Shown here: piece by piece, positions 26,262-34,559 of the stretch
Layout: every line of letters begins with the position of its first letter
Numbering within the stretch: position 1 is the stretch's first letter
Source of the DNA: PHAA01 sp022706565
GTDB lineage: Bacteria; Bacillota; Syntrophomonadia; Syntrophomonadales; Syntrophomonadaceae
Length of the DNA stretch: 64,000 nt
Direction: 5' to 3'
Assembly: GCA_040769385.1 (NCBI GenBank)
Contig: JAXGLD010000001.1
Span: forward strand, 685,458 to 749,457
Program-made: the position numbers and the translations under genes
Notes under the pieces: model-generated
The model's input: only the letters and a program-made list of their open reading frames with translations
What the model was told of the DNA's origin: nothing
Databases searched by the model: none

Positions 26262-26813
26262 TTGGATAGAGAGGCTGCATTTAATCTGTTGAAACAGAAT
26301 TTGCATAATGAGAACCTAATCAACCATTCCCTGGCGGTGGAAGCCATTATGAGGGGTTTGGCGGAGCACTTAGGCCAGGATGTGGAGAAATTTGGATTAG
26401 CCGGACTTTTGCACGATATCGACTATGATCAGACAGGAGATGACTTCCATCGGCATTCTCTGGTAGCGGCTGAGATGCTAGAGAAAGAAGGGTTACCCGA
26501 GGATATAATTTACGCCGTCAAGGTTCACAATGAAATCCATGGGTTGGAACGAAAAAGCCTCTTGGATAAAACTCTTTATGCCGCCGATCCGGTAAGTGGA
26601 TTCATAACCGCCGCGGCCCTGGTGCGTCCGGATAAAAAACTGGCTGAGGTGCAGATGAAATCCTTGCGCAAAAGATTTAAGGAGAGTGCTTTTGCCCGGG
26701 GGGCGAGCCGGGAGCAAATGGATACCTGCGTGGAGTTGGGCCTTGAGCGGGAAGAGTTTTTGAATATTTCCTTGGAGAGCATGAAAAAGATCGCTGATCA
26801 GATTGGGCTGTAA
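26262..26813 (+). CDS. HD-domain phosphohydrolase-like protein
   Basis: 183 residues. HSLAVEAIMRGL, GLLHDIDYDQ (the HD pair), HSLVAAEML and VKVHNEIHG give the H...HD...H...D-type metal ligands of an HDIG-like domain at residues ~25-100. The C-terminal part (LDKTLYAADPVSGFITAAALV) is typical of small anaerobe HD proteins of unknown substrate. TTG 26262 sits eight bases after AGGAGG; TTG 26256 is too close. It lies between the esterase and rnr, where many Firmicutes have no gene. Confidence 0.8.
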   Translation: MDREAAFNLLKQNLHNENLINHSLAVEAIMRGLAEHLGQDVEKFGLAGLLHDIDYDQTGDDFHRHSLVAAEMLEKEGLPEDIIYAVKVHNEIHGLERKSLLDKTLYAADPVSGFITAAALVRPDKKLAEVQMKSLRKRFKESAFARGASREQMDTCVELGLEREEFLNISLESMKKIADQIGL

Positions 26814-26896
26814 GGTACGATTGACCGGCGATAAGGTAAGAACCCCGTACATTGTGGGTATACTGATAGAGTAATACCAAGGGAAGGGGTGGGATA

Positions 26897-29005
26897 TTGC
26901 TTAACCGCGAGGATATCCTCAACCATATGCAACAGGAAAGCTACCGGCCTTTGTCGTATCAGGAACTAGCCGAAACTTTTCATATCGAAGACAAAGACCA
27001 GGTTCAGTTTGCCAAGATAATCGGCCGCCTGCAAAAGGATGGCGAGATTCTTAAGACCCGCAAGGATAAATATGGGTTGCCCGAAAAGATGAACACCCAC
27101 CGCGGCGTGATTAAACTCAGCCAACGCGGGTATGGAGTCTTCACCCCGGAAGACTCCGACCTTGGTGAGGTCTTCATTTATGGCCGTAATTTAAATGGGG
27201 CTATGCATGAAGATCGGGTGCTGGTGCGGATCAACCAGCGCGGAGGCGGCGACCAACGGCCTGAAGGTGAGGTTATTCGGGCCATAACCAGGGCCCACCG
27301 GGAATTGGTGGGTACCTTTAGGAAAAACCGCCAGACAGCCCAAGTGGTCCCGGACGATTCCCGCCAAATCTATCCGGTTTATGTAAAGGTCAATGACAAT
27401 ATTAAGGTTCGCAATGGCGACAAGGTCCTGGTCAGAATCACCACCTGGCCCGACAAGGATCGTTATCCGGACGGTGAGATCGTGGAGGTTTTCGGCAGGA
27501 AGGGACAACCAGGGGTGGATCTGCAGATTGTGATAAAAAAACACGCTCTGCGGGATCGTTTTCCAAACTCAGTATTGGAAGAAGCACGGCGCGCAGCGCG
27601 TCTAGGAACAGATGCCGACTTGACCGAAAGGCGTGATTTGCGTGAGTGGCGGATGGTGACCATTGACGGGGAAGACGCCAAGGACCTGGATGATGCGGTT
27701 TCGATAGAGCGGATAAAGGGCGGTTATCGGTTGGGGGTGCACATTGCCGACGTATCCCATTATGTAAAGGAAGGCAGCAAGCTGGATAAAGAAGCCTGCG
27801 ACCGCGGTACCAGCGTTTATCTGATTGATAAGGTCCTGCCCATGTTGCCAGCGGAACTGTCCAATGGTATCTGCAGCCTCAACGCAGGCGAAGACCGCCT
27901 CGCCATGAGTTGTATAATGGACATCGACGGATCCGGCAAGGTGCGCAAATATGAGATTGTCCCGTCCGTCATCCATATCGATCAACGTATGACCTACACC
28001 GCTGTCAACCTCATTCTGGAACAGAACGATGCCGATACCATCGCTGCTTACCAGCACCTGGTAGATGATTTCCGGCTGATGAAGGAATTGGCCGACATAC
28101 TCCGCAGCGAGAGGATGAAGCGGGGAGCTTTGGATTTCGACTTTCCCGAACCTAAAGTAATAGTAGACGAGCAGGGACGCCCGCTGGATATAAAGGTGCG
28201 GGAGAGCGGCGCGGGCGAAATGTTGATTGAAGATTTCATGATCAAAGCCAACGAAGTAGTGGCCGAGTTCCTGATTAAAAAAGAAGCTCCGGCTCTCTAC
28301 CGGGTACATGAAAAGCCGCAAGGCGACTCGTTGTTGCGGCTCAACAATGTGTTGGGCGTATTCGGTCATAAACTCCCTGCGAACCGGATTAATCCCAAGG
28401 CGTTTCAAAAGATCCTCAATGATATTAAAGGCAGTCCCGGAGAAAAGACCATATCCTTGATGCTGCTGCGGTCGATGAAGCATGCCCGTTACGCGCCCCA
28501 GCCGTTAGGGCATTTTGGCCTGGCCTCACAGTATTACTGCCACTTTACCAGCCCCATTCGCAGATACCCGGACCTATTGGTGCACCGGTCTTTGAAACTG
28601 CTGCTGGCCGGGGAAATGAATGATTCCCGCAAAGCCCAACTGGAGAAGAAAATGGGCTATTACGGCGAACACTCTACTATCCAGGAGATCAAAGCCGAGG
28701 AAGCTGAGCGTGACTTGGTGGCTATTAAAAAATGCCAGTATATGCAGCAGTTTATTGGCGAGGAGTTCGATGCCACCATATCGTCAGTGCTGGCATTCGG
28801 TTTTTTTGTGGAGCTGCCCAATACGGTTGAGGGTTTGGTTCACATCTCCAGTATCCATGATGATTATTACCAGTTCAATGATCGCAACTATACGCTCACC
28901 GGTAACTACAGCGGCAAGACTTATGCTATTGGGGATCCGGTGCGAGTAGTACTGGTCAAAGTAGACGTAGATGACGTAAAGATCGATTTCGAACTGGTCA
29001 GCTAG
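26897..29005 (+). CDS. rnr: Ribonuclease R
   Basis: 702 residues. Order: winged-helix N-terminus (YRPLSYQELAETFHIEDKDQVQFAKIIGRLQKDGEI), two cold-shock domains, the RNB catalytic domain (ITIDGEDAKDLDDAVSIE with the Asp cluster, HIADVSHYVKEGSKLDKEA, PMLPAELSNGICSLN, HFTSPIRRYPDLLVHR) and a C-terminal S1 domain. It degrades structured RNA 3'-5' and, with SmpB-tmRNA, non-stop mRNA. TTG 26897 follows GGGAAGGGGTGG. smpB and ssrA follow, the conserved trans-translation neighbourhood. Confidence 0.97.
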   Translation: MLNREDILNHMQQESYRPLSYQELAETFHIEDKDQVQFAKIIGRLQKDGEILKTRKDKYGLPEKMNTHRGVIKLSQRGYGVFTPEDSDLGEVFIYGRNLNGAMHEDRVLVRINQRGGGDQRPEGEVIRAITRAHRELVGTFRKNRQTAQVVPDDSRQIYPVYVKVNDNIKVRNGDKVLVRITTWPDKDRYPDGEIVEVFGRKGQPGVDLQIVIKKHALRDRFPNSVLEEARRAARLGTDADLTERRDLREWRMVTIDGEDAKDLDDAVSIERIKGGYRLGVHIADVSHYVKEGSKLDKEACDRGTSVYLIDKVLPMLPAELSNGICSLNAGEDRLAMSCIMDIDGSGKVRKYEIVPSVIHIDQRMTYTAVNLILEQNDADTIAAYQHLVDDFRLMKELADILRSERMKRGALDFDFPEPKVIVDEQGRPLDIKVRESGAGEMLIEDFMIKANEVVAEFLIKKEAPALYRVHEKPQGDSLLRLNNVLGVFGHKLPANRINPKAFQKILNDIKGSPGEKTISLMLLRSMKHARYAPQPLGHFGLASQYYCHFTSPIRRYPDLLVHRSLKLLLAGEMNDSRKAQLEKKMGYYGEHSTIQEIKAEEAERDLVAIKKCQYMQQFIGEEFDATISSVLAFGFFVELPNTVEGLVHISSIHDDYYQFNDRNYTLTGNYSGKTYAIGDPVRVVLVKVDVDDVKIDFELVS

Positions 29006-29041
29006 CACTGGGATTTCGACCCTATCCAGGGGTAGAACTCA

Positions 29042-29071
29042 TTGACTGGCCGAACCGTCCTCCTATATAAT
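29042..29071 (+). promoter_or_regulatory. Promoter of smpB
   Basis: TTGACT (29042-29047), an 18-bp spacer and TATAAT (29066-29071), a near-consensus pair after the rnr stop. smpB therefore has a transcript of its own besides any read-through. Confidence 0.75.
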
Positions 29072-29091
29072 GAAGAAGCATTGTTTCAGCC

Positions 29092-29130
29092 AACCCTGGC
29101 CCGGGCGCTAAACTCCCGGTGCGAGGGTTT
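29092..29130 (+). terminator. Leader hairpin (possible attenuator) before smpB
   Basis: AACCCT/AGGGTT and CCGGG/CCCGG form a two-part helix with a small internal loop, followed by a weak T-rich stretch (TATTTAT). It lies between the smpB promoter and start, so it may reduce or regulate read-through. Confidence 0.45.
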
Positions 29131-29177
29131 ATTTATCGAAGCAGCGGAATTTCTAAAAAGCCCAATTGGAGAAAACC

Positions 29178-29651
29178 ATGAAGAAAAAGAAAGGCCTGCC
29201 GGCAGCAGTTGAGAACCGGAAGGCCAGACACGAATATCATATACAGGATACCTATGAAGCAGGCTTGGTGCTGGTTGGCACTGAGGTGAAATCCCTGCGG
29301 GCGGGCAAAGCCAATCTCCAGGATGCCTATGCGGCCATCAAGGATGGGGAGGCGTGGGTGTACAACTTCCACATCAGTCCCTATGAACAGGGCAACCAGT
29401 TTAACCATGATCCCAAGCGACCCAAGAAACTTCTCCTGCACAAGAGTGAAATAAGGCGCCTGCTGGCTATGCAGAGAGAAAAAGGATACACTTTAGTGCC
29501 GCTAAAGGTATATTTCAAACAGGGTAAGGCCAAGATGGACTTGGCGGTGGCAGTGGGGAAGAAACTGTATGACAAACGCCAGGATATTGCCGAGCGGGAT
29601 GCCCGCCGGCACATAGAGCGAGCCATCAAGGACAAGGGGCGGGGCGAATAG
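29178..29651 (+). CDS. smpB: SsrA-binding protein SmpB
   Basis: 157 residues. VENRKARHEYHIQDTYEAGLVLVGTEVKSLRAGKANLQDAY, the HISPYEQGNQFNHDPKRPKKLLLHK segment and the basic C-terminal helix (KKLYDKRQDIAERDARRHIERAIK) are standard. It binds tmRNA and brings it to stalled ribosomes. ATG 29178 follows GGAG by six bases; TTG 29166 is the less likely alternative. ssrA begins 120 bp downstream. Confidence 0.97.
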   Translation: MKKKKGLPAAVENRKARHEYHIQDTYEAGLVLVGTEVKSLRAGKANLQDAYAAIKDGEAWVYNFHISPYEQGNQFNHDPKRPKKLLLHKSEIRRLLAMQREKGYTLVPLKVYFKQGKAKMDLAVAVGKKLYDKRQDIAERDARRHIERAIKDKGRGE

Positions 29652-29726
29652 GCATCAAGTAACTGATGCATAAAAGGCCTTATTGTGATATACTATTTTT
29701 GCTGGTGAATGTCACCAAACAGTTCT

Positions 29727-29756
29727 TTTACAATAATCCGTTTCGGCAGCCATTAT
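29727..29756 (+). promoter_or_regulatory. Possible ssrA promoter
   Basis: TTTACA (29727-29732), an 18-bp spacer and CATTAT (29751-29756) would start transcription a few bases before the mature tmRNA 5' end at 29771. The -10 match is moderate. Confidence 0.4.
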
Positions 29757-29770
29757 TGTACCTCTGATAA

Positions 29771-30120
29771 GGGGGCGCAATGGTTTCGACGGGGGATAAG
29801 ATGGGTTGAGAAGCGAGCCGAGTTGTCGCCAGCTCGTTAAAAAGGTGAAAAAACTACAACTGCCGAAGATAACTTCGCACTAGCGGCTTAATGCCGCTCG
29901 TCCGGCCAGGTTTCCTAACGGCCTGGTGCAGGGCGTCACTTAGTTAGGGTACCCTTAGGCCTTCTTTCTCGAGGGGCCTTATGGGGAAAACAATCGGGGA
30001 TAGCCTAAGGAAGTCTGTTCGTGGGCGTCCGGATGGCGAAGCTCAAATCACGGACTGCGCTCGGAGATGCTCTTCTGGTCTTTCTTTCGGACGGGGGTTC
30101 GACTCCCCCCGCCTCCACCA
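29771..30120 (+). ncRNA. ssrA: tmRNA (SsrA)
   Basis: 350 nt. The 5' end GGGGGCGCAATGGTTTCGAC and 3' end (GGGTTCGACTCCCCCC then GCCTCCACCA) form the tRNA-Ala-like part, with the T-loop GGTTCGACTCC and encoded CCA. The tag reading frame runs from GCC 29862 to TAA 29889-29891 and encodes AEDNFALAA, a normal degradation tag ending in LAA. It rescues stalled ribosomes with SmpB. Prophage DNA follows right after the 3' end, a common integration position. Confidence 0.97.
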
Positions 30121-30193
30121 GATTATCTACCATCTATTGATAAAAAGAATTTTATCGGTGGGTGGTTCTATATTATTTGAAAAGCTTGTATTT

Positions 30194-30237
30194 AAGCCGT
30201 TCCTGTGGTTTTAGCGGAGCGGCTTTCTCGATTTTTG
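30194..30237 (+). terminator. Terminator downstream of ssrA
   Basis: AAGCCGTTCC (30194-30203) pairs with GGAGCGGCTT (30216-30225) with one G-T pair; TCTCGATTTTT follows. It lies beyond the tmRNA 3' end. The stretch 30121-30444 holds no gene; besides this terminator and the GGGTGTGCA repeats at 30317-30359 I see nothing else in it. Confidence 0.7.
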
Positions 30238-30316
30238 GTGGGTTATTCTCTTTTGATAAGAGGAAATCCTTCCACTTATTGTCATCGCGCCAGGAGGTAA
30301 TCGTTGAACTTTAGCA

Positions 30317-30359
30317 GGGTGTGTGCAAAGGGGGTGTGCATTTTCCAGAGGGGTGTGCA
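30317..30359. repeat. Three GGGTGTGCA-type direct repeats near the integrase end
   Basis: GGGTGTGTGCA (30317-30327), GGGTGTGCA (30332-30340) and GGGTGTGCA (30351-30359) lie between ssrA and the recombinase fragment. They could belong to the attachment site or to a recombinase-binding region. This is inferred from position only. Confidence 0.4.
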
Positions 30360-30444
30360 AACAGTCAAGCCCGGTCATTGGAAAAGAAAAAGCCTACAAA
30401 GCCGAAGCCCTGTACGCTTTTTTAGGATTCCTTTAAAGCACCTA

Positions 30445-31421
30445 TCATACTTCCGTGCCATCTTTAAAGCGAAAGTGCAACTTGCCGTCCTTGGTGACAG
30501 TGACTGTATCGACTGCTACCGCCCAAAGTCGCTCGTCAAACTCCTCGACCACGGACGGGCCGCTTTCCAGTTCGCGGATGAAGGTTCCAAGTGATAAGCT
30601 TTTAGCCTGCCGCTCTCGCTTCATTTCTTCTAATTGGTTGAAACGTTCCGTTGCTTTACGGTGGCGTTCCCAATAGCGGTTGTTGCGTTCATTAAACTCG
30701 TCCTGGTTTTGGGCGATACGGGCGTTCTCATAAACGGCCTTTCGCAACAATTCAGCTACCACATCGATTTCCCGCTGGAGTTCTTTTAGTTCAGCATCAA
30801 TCTCTGTGCAGTTGCATAAGACTTCTTGGGCAAGGCGGCAGTTGGCGAGTATTTCATCGCGGTTGCCAATCAGCATGTTAAATGCCGTCAGAAATCGTTG
30901 CTTTATATCATCTTCAGTAACGTGCGGTGTTTGGCATGGTTTATCCCAGTTATATTTGTTATTGCACCGCCATACCGTGCGCCGATACTTGGTGTTGGAA
31001 CCCCAAACCTTGGAGCCGTAAAAACCGCCGCAGTCACCGCAAACGATTTTAGCTGAAAATGGGCTATGGCAACTGACTGGCCTACCGAGTTTTTTACGCC
31101 GTTCCATTTCAAGCTGCACCGCATCAAATTCGTCTGGCTCAATAATGGCAGGATGGCTATTCTGCACATAGTATTGAGGAACCTCACCCTCGTTGACTTT
31201 GGTGGTTTTGGTGAGAAAATCTACCGTGAAGCTTTTTTGCAGCAGAGCATCACCCTTGTATTTCTCGTTAGTCAGAATGCTTATTACTGTCGCCACTTGC
31301 CAGGTTTTTTTCCCGGCTGGAGATGGGATGCCCAGATTGCCAAGATGCTTGGCGATGGCTGAAGGCGTTTTACCCTCAAGAAACATTCTGTAAATCAGCC
31401 GCACTGTTTCTGCTTCCTTTT
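30445..31421 (-). pseudogene. Large serine recombinase (phage integrase), N-terminal half missing
   Basis: The reading frame covers the recombinase domain (EAETVRLIYRMFLEGKTPSAIAKHLGNLGIPSPAGKKTWQVATVISILTNEKYKGD is the family's hallmark), the zinc ribbon (KIVCGDCGGFYGSKVWG ... WRCNNK) and a C-terminal coiled coil of a large serine recombinase. The catalytic resolvase domain (about 140-200 residues with the active Ser) is absent. The frame continues past the break into unrelated sequence up to 31530, which is the complement of an IS3 transposase. It is placed beside the tmRNA end with its C-terminus toward the host, as expected for the integrase of this prophage. The fragment cannot catalyse strand exchange. 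Confidence 0.82.
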
Positions 31422-31868
31422 GTAGACGCATACACCAAGCAGATACTTTCCTATGTAGCGAGCGATTCTCTGGAATTGGATTTTGTCTTGGAAACCGTGA
31501 ACCGGCTAATTGAGAATCACGTTGTTTCATTAAATGCCGAAACCATGATCCATTCAGATCAAGACTGCCATTATACCAGCCATAAATTCATTGAAATCGT
31601 GAAAAACAGTGACCTTCGGCAATCAATGTCCCGCAAAGCCAATTGCTGGGACAACGCGCCGCAGGAAAGCCTGTTTGGTCATATGAAGGATGAATTGGAC
31701 CTCAGTACGTGCGAAACGCACGCACAAATTGCATCTGTTATCGATGACTGGATTGACTATTACAACAATGAGCGCTACCAGTGGGATCTGGCGCGGCTGT
31801 CCCCCAATGAATACTACGAATACCTGCAGTCCGGTATCTATCCTTTGGCTATCAAGCCGCCCAAATAA
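31422..31868 (+). pseudogene. IS3-family transposase OrfB, C-terminal fragment
   Basis: About 148 residues of the DDE integrase core from VDAYTKQILSYVASDSLELDF to the normal C-terminus. IHSDQDCHYTS contains the second Asp and QSMSRKANCWDNAPQESLFGHMKDEL the catalytic Glu region; the first Asp is close to the break. The end YYNNERYQWDLARLSPNEYYEYL is typical. The upstream frame start at 31323 lies in the antisense of the recombinase gene and is not part of the protein. It is inactive without OrfA and the missing N-terminus. Confidence 0.85.
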
Positions 31869-31965
31869 ACCGACAGCTCCTAAGGAATGGATGTAACGCA
31901 AATACCATACCTGGAGTAAGCCGTAAACAATTGAACAATTAAAAATGTCCTTGACATGGGGTACA
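31422..31965 (+). mobile_element. IS3-family element, 5' truncated
   Basis: The right part of an IS3-family (IS150-like group) insertion sequence. It starts inside the transposase integrase domain at a junction with the serine recombinase and ends at a probable terminal repeat (TGTCCTTGACATGGGGTACA, 31946-31965). The left end and orfA are missing, so no second repeat or target duplication can be checked in the window. It abuts the SNF2 helicase gene directly. Confidence 0.7.
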
Positions 31966-33213
31966 CATCACCATTCTTGGTGTGTGGCAGGAGGAGTTTG
32001 AGAAGTTCGCGGATTTTGATTTCGCACTGGCGGTTCTGACCGGCAGCACCGCCAAGAAGGCTGATACCCTGCGGCATATGCAGGGCTCCCATTGCAGGTG
32101 GCGGTGGTGAATTACGAGTCAGCCTGGCGGCTGGAGAAGGATCTGCTGGTTTGGGACGCCGACCTGGTCATTGCGGACGAGGGACATAAGATCAAGACCC
32201 ACAACATCGCCGCGTCCAAAACCATGCATAAGCTGGGGGCCAAAGCGCGGTACAAATTGCTTCTTACCGGGACGGTTATCACCAACAAAGCCATCGACGT
32301 GTTCAGCCAGTACAAGTTCGTTAATCCTGCTATCTTTGGCCAGAGCTTCTATGTATTCCGCAAGAAGTATTTTGACATGGTGGGCTACGGCAATCATACC
32401 CCGGTGCTGAAAAAGTCCATGGAGCAAGATTTGATGCGTAAGCTTCACAGCATTGCCTTCCGGGCAACCAAGGCCGAATGCCTGGATTTGCCGGAGACCA
32501 CCGATATCGTGCGGTATGTGGATCTGGAGCCGAGCGCCATGCGGGTTTACCGGGACCTGGTGCGGGACAGTTACGCCGAGCTGGGCAAGGGAGAGGTTAC
32601 TGTTACCAATATCCTGACCCGGCTGCTTCGACTGTCACAGCTTACCGGAGGGTTCATCAGCGATGATGACGGCAGCGCCCCGCAGAAAATCAGCACCGCT
32701 AAACAGGCGGCCTTGGAGGATATTATCGAGGATGTTTTGGAGGGAGGCAAAAAGCTGGTAGTTATCGCCCGCTTCATACCGGAGATTAAAGCCATCTGCC
32801 GCATGCTGGATAAAAAAGGCATCAAATATTCCCTGGTCATTGGCAGCGTCAAAAATCGCGAGGAGCAGGTGGCGGCGTTTCAGAACGACCCGGAAGTGCA
32901 GGTATTTGTCGGCCAGATAGCGACCGCCGGTTTGGGTATCACTCTTACCGCCGCCAGCACCATGGTGTTTTATTCATTAGATTACTCCATGAGCAATTTC
33001 GAGCAGGCCAAAGCCCGCATTCATCGCGCCGGACAGCGCGAAAACTGCACCTACATCTATTTAACCGCTAGAGGCACCGTTGATGAAAAAGTGTTAAAGG
33101 CGCTGAGAAACAAGGCGGATTTGGCCAGGACCCTGGTGGATGACTATCGCGGCGGCAATAACCCGTTTGCGGTTCGAGGAGGTGAAAACATTGAGCAGCG
33201 AGCGAATGTTTGA
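31966..33213 (+). pseudogene. Phage SNF2-family helicase, 5' truncated and frameshifted
   Basis: Translation from 31969 gives TILGVWQEEFEKFADFDFALAVLTGSTAKKADTLRHMQG, then shifts frame near CCC 32088-32090 and continues in another frame as LQVAVVNYESAWRLE to the end. Restoring one C reconnects both parts. DEGH (Walker B), LLLTGT, and the C-terminal helicase motifs (LVVIARFIPEI, GLGITLTAASTMVFYSLDYSMSNFEQAKARIHRAGQ) are present. The Walker A P-loop and everything before it are lost at the IS3 junction. A downstream internal start could make the 373-residue C-terminal part (32092 on), but it would lack ATP binding. In related prophages this helicase is encoded just before the polymerase genes. 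Confidence 0.8.
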
Positions 33214-33607
33214 ACTGGCGGACAGGCTTAAGGAGCTTAGGGAAGCCAAACAGCGGGCCGAGCAGGAAGTCAAAAATTTAAACGCCCGGATCGACGAGGT
33301 TGATTATGAGCTGTCGGAACTGATGGCCGAAACCGAGACCCAAAACTTTACCCGCGGCGGGACCATGTTCTGCCTGACCACCGCCACAAGAGCGTCGGCG
33401 GCCGCCGGCAAGAAGGACGAGCTTTACAGCCTGCTCAAGAGAAACGGCTACGGCGATCTGGTGTATGAGACAGTTAACGCCAACAGCCTGTCCGCCTTTG
33501 TCAAAGAGCAGATGGCGGAGAACAACGATTTATTACCCGATTGGCTTTCCGGACTGGTGAATGTCTACGAAAAGACCTCCGTCGGGGTCAGAAAAGCCGC
33601 GAGATAG
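33191..33607 (+). CDS. Phage coiled-coil protein of unknown function
   Basis: 138 residues from TTG 33191 (GAGGAGGTG upstream), overlapping the SNF2 helicase end. An N-terminal heptad-rich helix (ADRLKELREAKQRAEQEVKNLNARIDEVDYELSELMAE, ~7-45) precedes a small globular part (KKDELYSLLKRNGYGDLVYETVNANSLSAFVKEQ). I do not recognise a catalytic motif. Its place between the helicase and the replication module suggests an early replication or recombination accessory. The longer frame from 33140 lies inside the helicase gene. Confidence 0.7.
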   Translation: MSSERMFELADRLKELREAKQRAEQEVKNLNARIDEVDYELSELMAETETQNFTRGGTMFCLTTATRASAAAGKKDELYSLLKRNGYGDLVYETVNANSLSAFVKEQMAENNDLLPDWLSGLVNVYEKTSVGVRKAAR

Positions 33608-33733
33608 GCTTATCTGATGCGAAGAACTACGAGCAATAAGCCAAGGACAAGGAAACTATGAGGAAGGAAACAAGGCACTAAGCTGCTTTGATATAGATTA
33701 ACCTAAAAAATTAAATTACGGAGGGTTAAAGAT

Positions 33734-34492
33734 ATGGCTAAAAACGATAAGGCTTTAGAGGTTCAAAAATCAGGATACCTGCAGCTGGCGGATTTCAACA
33801 TGAATGAAGCCATGGCGGAGGAGCTCGACGGTTTGGACGGTGGTTTTGAGCGGATTAAAATCCCTTCCGCCGGGAGCACAGTTTTTGAGGTGCCGGGCGA
33901 AAACCCCAACGAACCCGACGCGGTCAAAGAATTCTCAGCGGTGATTCTCTATCACCATCCTTTATTTGCCTACTACAAGGACAAATACACCGGCGGCAGC
34001 AATCCCCCAGACTGCGGGAGCTTTGACGGTGTTACCGGGGAGGGCAACCCCGGCGGAAGCTGCTCTAAGTGCCCATATAACCAGTTTGGCAGCGGCGAGA
34101 ACGGCAGCAAGGCCTGCAAGAACCGCCGCCGGATCTATGTGCTGCGCGAGGGGGAGATTTTTCCGCTCTTGCTTTCACTCCCGACCGGATCGCTTAAAGA
34201 GTTTTCCCGCTACATCAAACGTCTGCTCTCAAAGGGTAAAAAGTCAAACAGCGTGGTGACCAGGTTCTCCCTGAAAAAAGCGGTGAACAGCGGCGGCATC
34301 GCCTATTCCCAGGCCCAGTTCGCGGTGGACCGCAACCTCACCGCTGAGGAATACGCGCTCATTAGCAGGCTCTCCGAGCAGGTCAAAGCCTACAGCAAGC
34401 ATATCGGCTATGAGGTGGACAGCGGCGCGGAGGCGGCGGATGAACTTAACGTTGACCCCGAGACCGGCGAGGTTATACAACCTTTGAAATAA
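33734..34492 (+). CDS. Phage early protein with Cys cluster, probable DNA-binding
   Basis: 252 residues after a clear GGAGGG site. A Cys group (CGSFDGV...GGSCSKCPYNQFGSG...KACKN, ~94-128) looks like a zinc site, followed by RRRIYVLREGEIFPLLLSLPTGSLKEFSRYIKRLLSKG, a segment frequent in uncharacterised phage proteins next to family A polymerases. The C-terminus is acidic (AADELNVDPETGEVIQPL). A single-strand DNA-binding or replication accessory role would fit the context, but I cannot prove it. It is followed 67 bp later by the polymerase gene. Confidence 0.7.
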   Translation: MAKNDKALEVQKSGYLQLADFNMNEAMAEELDGLDGGFERIKIPSAGSTVFEVPGENPNEPDAVKEFSAVILYHHPLFAYYKDKYTGGSNPPDCGSFDGVTGEGNPGGSCSKCPYNQFGSGENGSKACKNRRRIYVLREGEIFPLLLSLPTGSLKEFSRYIKRLLSKGKKSNSVVTRFSLKKAVNSGGIAYSQAQFAVDRNLTAEEYALISRLSEQVKAYSKHIGYEVDSGAEAADELNVDPETGEVIQPLK

Positions 34493-34559
34493 GGATCAGG
34501 CTTTTGGCGGTGGAGCGGGCTAACACCCGCTTCCCGCTAAAGCCGGAAAGGACAAGCCT

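Noticed and set aside
29981..30214. Open frame of 77 codons across the tmRNA 3' half
   Set aside because: It lies inside the tmRNA gene and its end; the RNA structure explains the sequence.
31323..31421. N-terminal part of the IS3 transposase frame
   Set aside because: This part is antisense to the serine recombinase gene; the real IS3 sequence starts at the junction 31422.
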